64,000 bases of DNA from Catonia carolina (GCA_035578175.1 JAQMRL010000003.1:98749969-98813968), one strand, 5' to 3'; positions 42,001-43,848 are shown, counted from the stretch's first letter. Notes: generated by a model not told the origin, from the sequence alone. Translations and numbers: made by a program.

Positions 42001-42182
42001 TTATTTTTTTATTTCTTGGATGTTTCAGTAATGAAAAAGAAGGTATACCAGCTGATCTGTTACCTCTACTTGATATCTGTGTTGAAGTACCCCAATTCGG
42101 TGTTATCAGATCATTAAATGTGCATGTAACTGGTGCTATATTTGTTTGGGAGTACGCTAAACAACATAAATATAAATCTTAA
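845..42182 (+). CDS. TARBP1: TARBP1-like tRNA (guanosine-2'-O-)-methyltransferase, 3' part, nine exons
   Basis: Joined exons: 845-916, 3403-3691, 5775-5927, 7937-8092, 20827-21006, 25047-25266, 35659-35999, 38040-38179, 42029-42182. All introns are GT-AG and all phases agree, giving 567 codons plus TAA; the first base completes a codon begun upstream. Residues 1-356 of this product are helical and HEAT-like, as in TARBP1/Trm3. The C-terminus is a SpoU/TrmH knot domain: motif 1 NLGGLSRT (426-433), motif 2 [13 protein letters not shown] spanning the last junction, motif 3 [17 protein letters not shown] near the end. Known family role: ribose methylation of G18 in some tRNAs using S-adenosylmethionine. 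The N-terminal part is outside the window. Introns hold nearly all the mobile elements listed here, none of which breaks an exon. Assignment rests on recalled family motifs, not on a search. Confidence 0.9.
917..1673. other. TARBP1 intron, nothing recognised
   Basis: AT-rich intron with a T run near 1208-1226. An 87-codon ORF at 1230-1493 has no recognisable motif or splice signals and is probably chance. Confidence 0.5.
1676..2641. mobile_element. snap-back mariner-like element, copy 1
   Basis: Flanked by TA (1674-1675, 2642-2643) with terminal inverted repeats starting GAGGGCTATTCAGAAAGTAG. The inversion is far longer than the TIR: about 1676-2050 is the reverse complement of about 2263-2641, so the 3' half of a mariner transposase is present on both strands around a roughly 210-bp unique centre holding more transposase sequence. 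The first catalytic Asp region and the N-terminal half are missing, so it is non-autonomous. The same structure recurs at 23266-24234. Confidence 0.88.
2016..2542 (+). pseudogene. mariner transposase C-terminal half, decayed
   Basis: The plus strand reads the centre and 3' part of a mariner transposase in two frames, with a small deletion near 2228-2235 relative to the copy at 23606. The C-terminal part shows [17 protein letters not shown] with the third catalytic Asp. The second catalytic Asp is Gly here (HGNARPHT, not HDNARPHT). It ends GDYVEK and a stop at 2540-2542. It cannot encode an active enzyme. Confidence 0.85.
2644..3402. other. TARBP1 intron, nothing recognised
   Basis: AT-rich intron sequence. 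Short ORFs at 3081-3272 and 3177-3398 look like chance or exon lead-in. Confidence 0.45.
3403..3691 (+). CDS. TARBP1: TARBP1 exon
   Basis: Acceptor TTTTAATTAG before 3403 and donor GTAAGT at 3692. It encodes a helical segment containing [20 protein letters not shown], like the HEAT-like region of TARBP1, and ends in phase 0 at KKIE. An in-frame ORF runs on for 29 codons past the donor, as expected of intron read-through. Confidence 0.85.
3912..4313 (+). mobile_element. SINE-like element S1, copy 1
   Basis: About 400 bases shared with 21243-21648, 50638-51033, 59815-60200 and 63402-63665. Flanked by a 9-bp duplication ATAATTTTT (3903-3911 and 4314-4322). A B-box-like GGTTTGAACC lies near the 5' end and a short A-rich end at the 3' side, as in Pol III retroposons. 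Lies in a TARBP1 intron, sense orientation. Confidence 0.75.
4610..4905. mobile_element. foldback MITE F3, copy 1
   Basis: Arms of about 70-80 bp in inverted orientation: TTCTAACCACCAGAATAAGG at about 4656 is mirrored at about 4855-4880. The termini (ATCAACAGCCGTATTATTTA) match the right end of the half copy at 42735-42895. No coding capacity. Confidence 0.65.
5016..5300 (-). pseudogene. decayed mariner-like (DUF4817-type) transposase fragment
   Basis: Read on the minus strand in several frames, pieces resemble the middle of this transposase type: a 'F.LNG.VNKQ' block near 5200-5225, 'HEKPIH.PKVTVWC' near 5105-5150, and a C-terminal '[11 protein letters not shown]' near 5015-5050. Frame breaks and deletions make it dead. 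Identification by motif resemblance only. Confidence 0.5.
5301..5774. other. TARBP1 intron, nothing recognised
   Basis: AT-rich, ends in the acceptor of the 5775 exon. Confidence 0.4.
5775..5927 (+). CDS. TARBP1: TARBP1 exon
   Basis: Acceptor TTTTTAG before 5775, donor GTAAGT at 5928, 51 whole codons (phase 0 to 0). It encodes [12 protein letters not shown] through WNIFVK, with a [15 protein letters not shown] helix typical of the family's helical repeats. It has no ATG-initiated ORF of its own, so it is easily missed. Confidence 0.8.
6262..6800 (-). repeat. GC-rich island, possible LTR-like fragment
   Basis: About 540 bases clearly richer in G and C than the surrounding intron. On the minus strand it has a TATA motif (GGGGTATATAAACAGC, about 6713-6697), then a possible initiator TCATTCA about 40 bases on, then an ATG opening a 75-codon ORF (6613-6386). 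That order resembles Gypsy-type LTR promoters in insects. I cannot find clean TG...CA ends or a target duplication, so the class is uncertain. Confidence 0.4.
6801..7404. other. TARBP1 intron, nothing recognised
   Basis: Very AT-rich; no ORF or shared repeat seen. Confidence 0.4.
7405..7690. mobile_element. foldback MITE
   Basis: Inverted arms of about 90-110 bp: AATTATTAAAAACCACCAGAA at about 7420 is mirrored by GGTGGTTTTTAATAATTTTA at about 7663, and CCAATTGAGAAGTACTT at about 7468 by AAGTACTTCTCAATTGG at about 7613. The ACCACCAG block recalls family F3. No ORF. Confidence 0.6.
7937..8092 (+). CDS. TARBP1: TARBP1 exon
   Basis: Acceptor CAACAG before 7937, donor GTTTGT at 8093, 52 whole codons. 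The encoded end, [16 protein letters not shown], matches the 'PW...NF..RLYA' block I recall from TARBP1 homologues. The following intron is about 12.7 kb, most of it nested retrotransposons. Confidence 0.85.
8093..8876. other. TARBP1 intron, nothing recognised
   Basis: AT-rich start of the 12.7-kb intron, up to the mariner target TA at 8875-8876. Confidence 0.4.
8877..9519. mobile_element. snap-back Tc1/mariner-superfamily element
   Basis: 643 bp flanked by TA (8875-8876, 9520-9521), ends CCGTGCGTTCGGAAAGTCGC in inverted orientation. The arms are near-perfect inverted repeats of about 217 bp (8877-9093 and 9303-9519), so each end carries the 3' tail of the same transposase. The unique centre of about 210 bp encodes the middle of the catalytic domain. 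A different family from 1676-2641, with the same architecture. Confidence 0.88.
9023..9382 (+). pseudogene. transposase C-terminal fragment inside snap-back element
   Basis: 119-codon ORF. Residues from about 33 on are transposase: [19 protein letters not shown] holds the catalytic Asp of the D34D/E block, followed by [14 protein letters not shown] and a C-terminal HFEHLL. The first 30 or so residues are read from the inverted arm and are not native. The two upstream catalytic residues are absent. Confidence 0.8.
9522..10863. other. TARBP1 intron, nothing firmly recognised
   Basis: AT-rich sequence. A 99-codon ORF (10494-10793) lies in a patch of higher GC containing GTTGTCATGGCAAC-like sequence; I cannot assign it and it may be part of an old repeat. 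Confidence 0.4.
10864..11228 (-). pseudogene. LINE 3' fragment (ORF2 C-terminus)
   Basis: The minus strand encodes [45 protein letters not shown], the tail found after the reverse transcriptase in many insect non-LTR elements ('YG.ETW', 'R.QA.EM.FLR', 'W..H..RM...RLP'). It is cut at 11228 by the Gypsy-like LTR element. Confidence 0.65.
11229..11722 (-). repeat. 3' LTR of outer element
   Basis: Direct repeat of 19369-19850. It carries an extra 12 bp near 11272-11283 and about six base differences by eye, so the insertion is older than the nested one. Confidence 0.88.
11723..12652 (-). other. outer element, 3' coding tail and untranslated region
   Basis: The minus strand continues the integrase C-terminus past the stop at 12653 in another frame, with [10 protein letters not shown] near 12630, a GPY/F-like module. 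The rest to the purine tract is AT-rich and no envelope-like ORF is visible. Confidence 0.5.
12653..13300 (-). pseudogene. fused protease end and integrase of outer element
   Basis: 215 codons. The first 45 or so ([15 protein letters not shown]...) are the end of a retroviral-type protease. Then the frame jumps into the integrase core: [15 protein letters not shown] with the second catalytic Asp, [16 protein letters not shown] with the catalytic Glu, and a downstream [10 protein letters not shown]. The first catalytic Asp, the zinc-binding region and the whole RT/RNase H are deleted, so it cannot be functional. Confidence 0.82.
13326..13553 (-). pseudogene. retroviral-type aspartic protease fragment of outer element
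   Basis: 75-codon ORF with the active-site DTGS motif in [15 protein letters not shown], followed after a stop/frameshift at 13326 by the protease end in the next ORF. The frame is open upstream to the nested LTR at 13585. Confidence 0.78.
13585..13954 (+). repeat. 5' LTR of inner element
   Basis: Matches 16647-17016 with about two substitutions. A TGG-initiated candidate primer-binding site follows at 13959. Confidence 0.9.
14092..15222 (+). CDS. Gag-like protein with N-terminal SAP domain (inner element)
   Basis: 376 codons from ATG 14092, just after an A-rich run. Residues 6-50 ([34 protein letters not shown]) fit the SAP DNA-binding fold. Residues 75-125 are highly acidic with Ser. Residues about 155-360 are coiled coil, including four near-identical 11-residue repeats ([11 protein letters not shown] type, 14560-14655). 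The frame is lost near 15190-15240; the rest of Gag continues in another frame at 15249. The start matches that of the outer element's gag. Confidence 0.75.
   Translation: MSQTEKKSLMDLRVAELKVELRKRDVEIKGVKAVLVERLQRALKDEGHNPESYLFEVASSPAEKKMTASKRRKKTDEDDEIDSSENEDDKDEAGDSSEDEEEDGAIVDSVDVGLDADVVDTSHDEMGMISDRNNNNGNQDNITTNMLQQLINLITQQGNSLSGELNKQGNSLSDELNKQGNSLRGELNNLNKRLDEQNSRLENKIDKRGEDMSSKLDEQAELIGNLNSKIDRIEQVSKDSFIDVNKRIDKIRSDFKRDYEKRIEDNEIKVSLLKNVVETQTVEINEEFKRQDDKYNNLNGKVDRIDKEIGSNKNSILEIKSELGEQEKTILDMKEKHEILNNKMQNNLDNLKGNVDKYVEQRNRDILMTPNIRILI
15249..15776 (+). CDS. Gag-like protein, continuation after frameshift (inner element)
   Basis: 175 codons ([63 protein letters not shown]). It aligns by eye with residues about 125-285 of the outer gag ORF 18509-17277, so this is a Gag capsid-like region. 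The Asn-rich tail is cut short at 15776. No zinc knuckle is present. Confidence 0.7.
   Translation: MEFINMLKYEIETYEVESWKIIKNIINESLLVNKTASEWWIFVRSDINSLNQFVKKFRDKFWSDSVQSVVRQDLQFGRFNHYRNTKMSTYFISKINKGKHLEPALQEKELIKLISRHFNNAVNRVRVIGNINNVDSFIQLLDEMEGEQVWEPNKHNFNNYKNNDGRDEGGGLLYM
15777..16646. other. inner element, non-coding tail with antisense Asn-rich ORFs
   Basis: TG-rich simple sequence (about 15776-15830), then about 500 bases in which the minus strand is open and Asn/Ser/Thr-rich in two frames (16368-16123, 16064-15873). Composition suggests an inverted piece of a related gag tail. The last 130 bases resemble the sequence before the outer element's 3' LTR. Confidence 0.5.
16647..17016 (+). 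repeat. 3' LTR of inner element
   Basis: Direct repeat of 13585-13954, preceded by a short G run (about 16637-16641) that could be the polypurine tract. Confidence 0.9.
16987..17268 (-). pseudogene. outer element pol fragment upstream of protease
   Basis: 93-codon ORF ([20 protein letters not shown]...) ending inside the inner LTR. Its frame and that of the protease fragment at 13553 agree if the inner element and one copy of its target duplication are removed, so the insertion interrupted one continuous pol frame. Function of this pre-protease segment is unknown. Confidence 0.6.
17277..18509 (-). CDS. Gag-like protein, main part (outer element)
   Basis: 410 codons. Coiled coil (residues 1-110), then a capsid-like region ([70 protein letters not shown]), then a long Asn/Arg/Tyr-rich low-complexity tail (about residues 300-395) instead of a CCHC zinc knuckle. 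An upstream stop/frameshift near 18510-18564 separates it from the SAP-domain ORF. Confidence 0.7.
   Translation of the reverse strand: MSSENEVSLLKVAVENQAVSVAEEFKIYNNKVNKVNTKVDKVVNDVNVNKKELAEIKGKMTKQEGIMGKVTGNLVEHEKVVVGVAEDLKFLRKEFNKHIEQGDIKSSYNDGVGNNIKLKFSNNNPMEFISSLEYQIKINEIKSWKTIKNIINDSMMDNVGGSSWWIYVREKIYNLEKFIEKFKEKFWNDGRQAEVRQDLQFGRYYYNKHTRMSIYFMNKINKAKYLEPRLLEPELVKLLSRHFNNTINRARIIGCINDVESFVQLLHEIENSGICREVEKIEGIQDSYESKERSIFNQNSGFERADSKGYKNVSNDNRKNYPSYNTNRDTYKNNNDRRSFNNQGKDNYNNNNGGYPNRGQNTRFHYNSKGENNSYKNKYESNQSKDKRADIKVNSIEIQADVHREDGHLN
18564..19244 (-). CDS. Gag-like protein N-terminus with SAP domain (outer element)
   Basis: 226 codons from ATG 19244. Residues about 8-55 ([35 protein letters not shown]) form a SAP motif, followed by an acidic, Ser-rich region and a Lys/Glu/Gln coiled coil. 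It stops at EMKQDS, where the relative in the inner element stays open, so this stop is probably a mutation. SAP domains bind AT-rich DNA; a role in chromatin targeting is inference. Confidence 0.72.
   Translation of the reverse strand: MSEADYKKLIDLRVADLKQELRKRNIQGKGVKAILMERLHRILVEEGQDPDSYLFEIVSPAAERNQTPTTCEEKRKGEQSERYESSEDEDEGRADEEDEAGEKEPDETGLPGLVHLNQVTGLVQTSCDAANVSNDNSDNDNSQTDVTANMLKQLMSLVSKIEQQGENLSRKIDEQRKEQGEMSRKLDKQGEDINCRIDSLSNDLNKRLDKQEKEIKELKEEMKQDS
19369..19850 (-). repeat. 5' LTR of outer element
   Basis: 482-bp direct repeat of 11229-11722, followed by target duplication ATCG at 19851-19854. Confidence 0.88.
19855..20400. other. GC-richer repeat-like segment, possibly LINE-derived
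   Basis: Moderately GC-rich (GGGTCTCCAAATGAAACC, CATCTAGAGGCTCTAAGG) in an AT-rich intron, directly continuous with the LINE fragment interrupted at 11228. Probably upstream LINE sequence, but no RT motif is readable. Confidence 0.35.
20401..20826. other. TARBP1 intron, nothing recognised
   Basis: AT-rich sequence up to the next exon. Confidence 0.4.
20827..21006 (+). CDS. TARBP1: TARBP1 exon
   Basis: Acceptor TTTACAG before 20827, donor GTAAAT at 21007, 60 whole codons. It encodes [16 protein letters not shown] through IKHFSLK, a helical segment in frame with its neighbours. Confidence 0.82.
21243..21648 (+). mobile_element. SINE-like element S1, copy 2
   Basis: Flanked by the 11-bp duplication GAACAAAATCT (21232-21242, 21649-21659), with an A-rich 3' end GAGCAAAA. 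More diverged than the copies at 3912 and 50638. Confidence 0.85.
21700..21891 (-). mobile_element. tRNA-derived SINE S2, copy 1
   Basis: The minus strand starts GCCGGCTGCATTGGC with A box GTTGGTAATGTCCTCG and B box GGGTTTGAATCCC, then a unique tail (TTGCAGTTGATGCGACGTTA) ending A/T-rich. Flanked by 11-bp CAAAATGCTTT (21689-21699, 21892-21902). Other copies at 24773, 36383 and 63898. Confidence 0.88.
21903..22940. other. TARBP1 intron, nothing recognised
   Basis: AT-rich intron. A 68-codon minus-strand Lys-rich ORF (22369-22163) could belong with the ORF at 23186-22941, but neither is assigned. Confidence 0.35.
22941..23186 (-). other. unassigned Lys/Arg-rich ORF
   Basis: 81 codons ([20 protein letters not shown]... 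[20 protein letters not shown]), predicted amphipathic and basic, ending GLKR. The composition is more protein-like than most chance ORFs here, and the minus strand is Lys/Glu-rich in broken frames for a further 700 bases downstream. It may be a retrocopy or transposon ORF remnant. No family recognised. Confidence 0.3.
23266..24234. mobile_element. snap-back mariner-like element, copy 2
   Basis: Same family and same foldback architecture as 1676-2641, flanked by TA (23264-23265, 24235-24236). The antisense arm (about 23266-23640) and sense arm (about 23865-24234) are inverted repeats around a unique centre. Inheritance of the identical arm junction (GTGCGGTTTGCCGTGCAAAC) by both copies means the rearranged form itself transposed. 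Confidence 0.88.
23606..24136 (+). pseudogene. mariner transposase C-terminal half, intact frame
   Basis: 176-codon ORF. The first 13 or so residues come from the inverted arm. Then [28 protein letters not shown] with the second catalytic Asp, [17 protein letters not shown] with the third Asp, and GDYVEK at the end. The N-terminal DNA-binding region and first catalytic Asp are absent, so it is not an active transposase. It could still be translated as a truncated protein. Confidence 0.85.
24296..24400 (+). mobile_element. tRNA-Gly-like SINE head (S3)
   Basis: GGTGCAGAGGTAGAATGTTC and GTGGGTTCAAGTCC resemble A and B boxes of tRNA-Gly, joined to a T/A-rich tail. The acceptor stem does not pair, so this is a SINE head or tRNA pseudogene rather than a functional tRNA. 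Confidence 0.55.
24773..24962 (-). mobile_element. tRNA-derived SINE S2, copy 2
   Basis: Same family as 21700-21891 (B box GGGTTCGAATCCC on the minus strand). Flanks ATATATTTTGT / ATTTATTTTGT (24762-24772, 24963-24973) are an 11-bp duplication with one change. Confidence 0.85.
25047..25266 (+). CDS. TARBP1: TARBP1 exon
   Basis: Acceptor ATTTTTAG before 25047, donor GTAAGT at 25267. It encodes [16 protein letters not shown] and onward, matching a conserved 'F.D.PRLS...DE' block before the methyltransferase domain. It ends with one G that the next exon's GT completes to Gly. An alternative donor (GTAAGA) nine bases upstream would break the phase, so 25266 is preferred. The BEL/Pao element begins about 180 bases downstream. 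Confidence 0.85.
25449..25686 (+). repeat. 5' LTR of BEL/Pao element
   Basis: Begins TGTTAGAAC, ends TTTATGGACA; no difference found from 32066-32303. Markedly more GC-rich than the intron. A canonical TATA box is not obvious. Confidence 0.95.
25687..26639 (+). other. BEL/Pao 5' untranslated leader
   Basis: About 950 AT-rich bases with no ORF. The first 120 hold three imperfect repeats (25690-25729, 25736-25774, 25775-25808), each with a T-arm-like GGATTCGAAACCAGT or GGGTTCGAAACCAGT motif. No clear TGG-initiated primer-binding site directly follows the LTR. Confidence 0.6.
26640..31913 (+). CDS. BEL/Pao Gag-Pol polyprotein
   Basis: 1757 aa in one frame, ATG 26640. Order: N-terminal coiled region (1-110); DUF1759 Gag domain (about 118-270, [18 protein letters not shown]); three zinc-knuckle-like Cys/His clusters (about 350-415); DUF1758 aspartic protease with IDSA (Asp499); reverse transcriptase with Asp831 and FMDD (909-910); Pao-type A17/RNase H region ([22 protein letters not shown]); integrase zinc region (H...H...CLTC) and catalytic Asp1464, Asp1530, Glu1582; C-terminal DUF5641 ([12 protein letters not shown]). 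All catalytic acids are present and no stop or frameshift is seen. One fused ORF is usual for the family. Antisense ORFs within it are shadows. Confidence 0.96.
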   Translation: MAEKLEAALKGAISRREKLFRRIQSLHDLIAQLSDPIKLDEFKVRFENLKETFNQFESTQEEIYSLSVKINKDLSSDPTVASTTAFEELYFKTIAAYKKYCSPVEISVTETTSEQKLVRPRLPEINLPRFDGTLTKWIPFYDSFVSLIHNNSGLTAIEKFHYLLSCLSGPALAIAHSLQITDANYDIVWRSLKSKYHNKRVLGNGFLDAVFNYQPRITESAASLSHFLSNFCEQVTALKAVGIPDLADFIILFVALRNLPHQTRKQFEMHHSSVDIPTFELLAEFLQNQSRILEISEPSIWTGKSSNNKSVKSSALSPDNKFTGSNTIRPRSYNPVSTHTSAVVKQQTQKIHCPVCSQPHTVFKCPNFLRLGLPQRKEQVTKLKLCFNCLKSSHQIAACPSKTNCLKCGGRHHSFLHFDTTVPESILPVINTPDQPNNSTSVIQNNTLASSVSANDLTSCHSNVNTDKAKHSISVVLGTAIIGIRDANNSFQYVRALIDSAAQTSFITSSCALRLGLPHKTCNISVAGLGQNKISDAKGIVTCLFKPRDSDQPQFNTEAIILPKITLDMPSTKIPESACNHFKHLFLADPNFDKPAEIDFLIAGDIFPYIYDGQTITTPTGLSAMHSVFGWVVTGKIQALKPPTTLISTCLTSSISSLDNSLKMFWETEEIPRQIPPNPEDTLSEEMFLAHHYREPSGRFVVPMLLKPSVQELGESFELAQSRLRSTQRRLARQPDLKIAYQEFLNQYESLGHMEKVPQSLSPNGKFFIPHHCVIREASTSTKLRVVFDASFKTTFGKSLNDVVFTGPKLQRDITEIIIRFRLHPFVLTADIIKMYRMIQILPEERKYQHILWRESQEQSIQEFELQTLTYGVASSPFLALRVLKQLSQDEQHVYPQAAAALQEDVFMDDILTCAETLEETLKLRDQLINLLARGGFELHKWSSNNPALLQDIPKQFIESSVPLDLESQHVMKILGLQWTPSSDTFSYKIELTTATPTKRSILSQIARIFDTLGWLTPVIMRGKCLLQQLWLSGLDWDDPVSSSLEKEWRKIASRLELLSEIKINRFVLTEEHVSYSIAGFSDASEKGYGAVIYLLVQDSRFTVKSSLVIAKSKVAPLKSVSIPRLELCGALLLSRLFNFTHKILSSKLNFKEIYLFTDSKTVLSWLKTSPHLLKTFVANRVCEILDVSSPKSWNHVSSEDNPADHASRGIYPEDLVCNSLWWSGPAWLTTPVEQWPSQNIDLNTLDSLEECKPSAMVTSTRSEELGPLITNLLHKVSSFSRLIRITAWCFRFISILQTGKRVNSSLTAEEWHKALNFWIKEVQHQYFKSDIKALQAGKNVSAYLQRLSPFIDPLGFVRVGGRLRHADLPAQTKHPIVLPKKSHFTDLLIDHFHRSYLHVGPRALQALLQRRYWIISARSAIRSRLSKCLTCFKNHAANLQPQMGNLPSSRVCPSRPFENVGIDYGGPFQIKQSTLRNAKITKAYLCLFVCLSTKAVHIEAVSDLTTEAFLAAFQRFVSRRGLCAHVFTDCGTNFVGASRYLIGLFRFLKNNQAEIASQLAHQGINWHFNPPAAPHFGGLWEAGIRSTKYHLKRIAGEQVMTFEELTTLFTRIEAVLNSRPLCSLSSDPSEFDALTPGHFLIGRPVSLPEHDFTDTRLNRLRKWQLIQQLTQHFWQRWKAEYLHTLQQRNKWSTDCPNVKIGDLVLLKEKSPVLHWRLGRIEDTHPGKDNRVRVVTVRTTQGSFRRPVVNIAPLPTA
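32066..32303 (+). repeat. 3' LTR of BEL/Pao element
   Basis: Identical by eye to 25449-25686, preceded by a purine-rich GGTGGGGGG tract and followed by the GCGTG target duplication. Confidence 0.95.
32390..33600 (-). mobile_element. R1 repeat copy, inverted and interrupted
   Basis: Reverse-strand match to the R1 family; the end GGCAAGAGAAAGT at 33588-33600 is the opposite terminus. About 390 bases (roughly 32568-32960) have no counterpart in the copy at 58358 and look like a further insertion. The block 33000-33470 (GAGAGCACAGCCTC, TTCTGGTAGAGCATAA) is clear R1 sequence. Confidence 0.65.
33601..34458. other. TARBP1 intron with a short perfect palindrome
   Basis: AT-rich. A 31-bp perfect inverted repeat (arm TATCTGTCAGCTAAT, 34119-34149) is the only structure seen. 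Confidence 0.5.
34459..35287 (+). mobile_element. decayed mariner-like element
   Basis: Inverted ends GGGGCGTTCAAAAAGTTCCC and, inverted, GGGAACTGTTTAAATGGCCC. The plus strand has scrambled mariner pieces in order: helix-turn-helix ([20 protein letters not shown], about 34785-34850), SWVFVYDPE (about 35010-35036) and the C-terminus ([13 protein letters not shown], about 35145-35185). Deletions and frameshifts make it dead. Confidence 0.7.
35288..35658. other. TARBP1 intron, nothing recognised
   Basis: Sequence between the mariner and the SpoU exon; a coding-looking lead-in (35607-35658) is just intron read-through into the exon. Confidence 0.4.
35659..35999 (+). CDS. TARBP1: TARBP1 exon with SpoU motif 1
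   Basis: Acceptor TTAATAG before 35659, donor GTAATC at 36000. An acidic linker ([13 protein letters not shown]...) is followed by the start of the SpoU domain: [20 protein letters not shown] and [13 protein letters not shown]. Asn, Gly-Gly and Arg of motif 1 are present, as expected for an active enzyme. Confidence 0.92.
36041..36074. repeat. AGAT/GA microsatellite
   Basis: (AGAT)3 followed by (GA)n, 42 bases after the exon donor at 36000. Confidence 0.85.
36383..36510 (-). mobile_element. tRNA-derived SINE S2, truncated copy 3
   Basis: Matches the tail and B box of S2 (GGGTTCGAATCCCATTCAGT on the minus strand). The A-box end is missing beyond about 36510. Confidence 0.75.
36590..37230 (+). 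pseudogene. LINE ORF2 C-terminal fragment
   Basis: In broken frames the plus strand shows [20 protein letters not shown] and KKPRVK, the 'KWLGH..RM...RL.KR' tail after LINE reverse transcriptases, and weaker RT-like sequence before it. Similar sequence recurs at 44930-45080. Confidence 0.6.
37477..37841. mobile_element. MITE with 24-bp TIRs and TA flanks
   Basis: Ends GAGTGGACGCCAAATAAGCT and its inverse (37477-37500, 37818-37841), one mismatch, flanked by TA (37475-37476, 37842-37843). 365 bp, non-coding. Fits a Tc1/mariner-type MITE. Confidence 0.8.
38040..38179 (+). CDS. TARBP1: TARBP1 exon, central SpoU domain
   Basis: Acceptor TTTTTTTCAG before 38040, donor GTAAGT at 38180. It encodes [23 protein letters not shown] and KTIVLLG. 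It ends in GG, which the last exon completes to Gly inside motif 2. Confidence 0.92.
38255..39292. mobile_element. chimeric pair of mariner halves
   Basis: 38255-about 38990 is a decayed plus-strand mariner ([29 protein letters not shown]) whose start AAGGTGTGGCAATTAAGT matches the family at 60809. About 38990-39292 is the N-terminal half of a different mariner on the minus strand ([33 protein letters not shown]), ending with ITR-like CGAGGATCATTTTTAAAG. The two were joined by deletion or nested insertion. Confidence 0.65.
39450..39735 (+). mobile_element. tRNA-derived SINE S5, copy 1
   Basis: B-box-like CCGGTTCAAATCC near 39510, a perfect AATCAGCTGTT palindrome upstream, and a body (GGCCTGAGTCTGTACAAGAC) shared in inverted orientation with 60480-60735. 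Confidence 0.6.
40032..41367. mobile_element. large foldback element with 5' transposase halves
   Basis: Inverted arms of several hundred bp: AGCAGTAGTCAATATCACTT (left, about 40051) mirrors the right end at about 41336, and GCTGCAAAACATCTGACAGT mirrors about 41272. The inner arms carry a decayed transposase N-terminus on each strand ([20 protein letters not shown] on plus), like the DUF4817 helix-turn-helix region. The left arm is interrupted by a MITE (40173-40465). No intact ORF. Confidence 0.7.
40173..40465. mobile_element. MITE M2, copy 1 (nested)
   Basis: Ends share TTAGTTTGCTCCTA in inverted orientation; the body (GAGCATGCGCATTATAT, TTAGGCCTACATCATATCA) matches 49191-49521. It splits the left arm of the 40032-41367 foldback. 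Confidence 0.75.
41447..41826. repeat. tandem repeat, 89-bp unit, about four copies
   Basis: GTAAGACAGCATATAAAGGG recurs at 41545, 41634, 41723 and 41812, exactly 89 bases apart. The first, more diverged unit starts near 41447. Lies in the last TARBP1 intron about 200 bases before the final exon. Confidence 0.92.
42029..42182 (+). CDS. TARBP1: TARBP1 last exon, SpoU motifs 2 and 3, stop codon
   Basis: Acceptor TGTTTCAG before 42029; stop TAA at 42180-42182. It encodes [34 protein letters not shown] and a short C-terminal helix [10 protein letters not shown]. The cofactor-binding residues of motifs 2 and 3 (Asn-Glu, Gly, Pro; Pro-Gln, Arg-Ser-Leu-Asn) are intact. Confidence 0.94.
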
Positions 42183-42734
42183 AAATGAAAAGGCGCTTCA
42201 ATTTTTATTTATAATTTGCTGTTATATTTTTCAATGATAAAAAATATATATTTTTATTATTAAATTTGTCTGTTTCATTTTAATACCCGCTCCGTTGACT
42301 CTGTTACATAAAAAATATAGCATGTGGAGCTCCTTGCTTCCTACTGCTGTTGACAATTTTCAAAAATGATGATGATTTATTTCTGAAAGTGTAAGTAAAC
42401 AAAGTATGTTTGTAAGTACCAGGTGTCCTTGATGTTGTGTAAAAGAGTAACTTGATGTGCTTTCTGTAGATGACAATACAATAACATATTTAAAAAATTA
42501 ATAAATTCAGGATAATATTGTTAAAATTTTAAAAACCTTCCCATATTTGAAAAACTGAAACACAGTACAATTTGTTTTTTTGAGAATTTTTATATTTATT
42601 TTAAAGAAACAAATACAAAATATAGTAGGCTCTCGCTTGAAACAGACTAAATATTGCTAGTGATACAGTATTCATATATTCATTTACTTGAAATACATAC
42701 GACTATTCCTTATCTGCCATAATACGAGTACGAA
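42183..42734. other. TARBP1 3' flank
   Basis: 3' UTR and intergenic AT-rich sequence with the candidate ATTAAA; nothing else recognised. Confidence 0.45.
42259..42264 (+). promoter_or_regulatory. candidate TARBP1 poly(A) signal ATTAAA
   Basis: ATTAAA lies 77 bases after the TARBP1 stop codon, followed by a T-rich stretch. It is the nearest signal-like hexamer, but the region is so AT-rich that chance is possible. Confidence 0.35.
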
Positions 42735-42895
42735 GTTTTAAATTTTGATACGAAAGAAATTTTAATTTACTGAAGATGTGTACAAGATACACAACAGCGC
42801 TTTAAACATTGGTAAGTGTTTACTATTACAATTTTCTGGTGGTTAGAAATAAGTATCTCAATTTTAAATAATACGGCAGCTGTTGATAATCTTAC
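42735..42895 (+). mobile_element. foldback MITE F3, half copy
   Basis: Matches 4740-4905 (TTTACTGAAGATGTGTACAA, TTTCTGGTGGTTAGAAATA) and continues into the terminus AATACGGCAGCTGTTGAT, the inverse of the left end at 4610. Confidence 0.65.
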
Positions 42896-43162
42896 ATAAG
42901 ATCTTTGATAAAAAAATAATTTACTTGAATATCATAATGGGAAAAAATAAAATTAATTTTTTCTAGATACAACAAAAATTTTAGACAGTTTAAAGAAATG
43001 ATTAATGAAATAAAATCTGTTAAGTAAACAATTAAAAATAAATATTTTTCTCCCCCAGTCCCTTGAACTTATCATTATCAGTAATATTACAATGTCCCTT
43101 ACATACTTTTCCAATATCTAACACTAAATTTTTACTTATTATTTTACACTAATTTAAGTTAA

Positions 43163-43848
43163 AGGGGTAGTCAACTCAAGAAGATATTTTTTTTTAAATT
43201 TTGATGTTTTTGCAGTGATTTGAAGTTTAAAATTTTCTGAATCACAACATTTGTTTACTTTGTTTGTAAGTTAACAAAATGTTATACAAATATCTTTTTA
43301 AAATACAGCTCACTAGCAAGGCGAGTAAAATTATTCCTTCAACTTTCCGGGAATGTGGTTTTTACATGATTGTACATTCTTGGGAATTAAATGTTTTGGT
43401 TAGTATTAAAGATATTTGGATGATGTTTTTTTTTGATTGTTCATAATTTCTTGCTCTATTATCTGTGGAATGATTATTACAAAAACCTTAATAGGAATTT
43501 AGTTAAAAATTAATTTGTGAATGCATAAAATAAAGATTTTTGAAAATGTGGTTTTTCTTTAATAAAATTCTTGTAAGAAAAATACATACAAGCGCATACA
43601 ACAAATAATAGACAGCAATTTTCTGTATTTTGTACCATAAGAATCATGTTGATATCTTTCTTGGTTCCTGAGATATTTGATTCCCCGTAAAAGCCCGCTT
43701 TTCCAACCTCACCCTTATATTAGGGGCTGTAATTAATTTTTTGGCTTGGTTCAAGTGGTAGATCATTAAATTACTCTTTCATTTAAAATAAATAATGATA
43801 AATTATAGCCAGAAGGTTGGATTTTTATTTTCTGGGTTGACTACCCCC
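43163..43848. mobile_element. piggyBac-type MITE with TTAA target
   Basis: Flanked by TTAA (43159-43162, 43849-43852), with imperfect inverted ends AGGGGTAGTCAACTCA and, read inward from the right, GGGGGTAGTCAACCCA. 686 bp with no transposase ORF. The exact TTAA duplication is the piggyBac hallmark. Confidence 0.8.
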
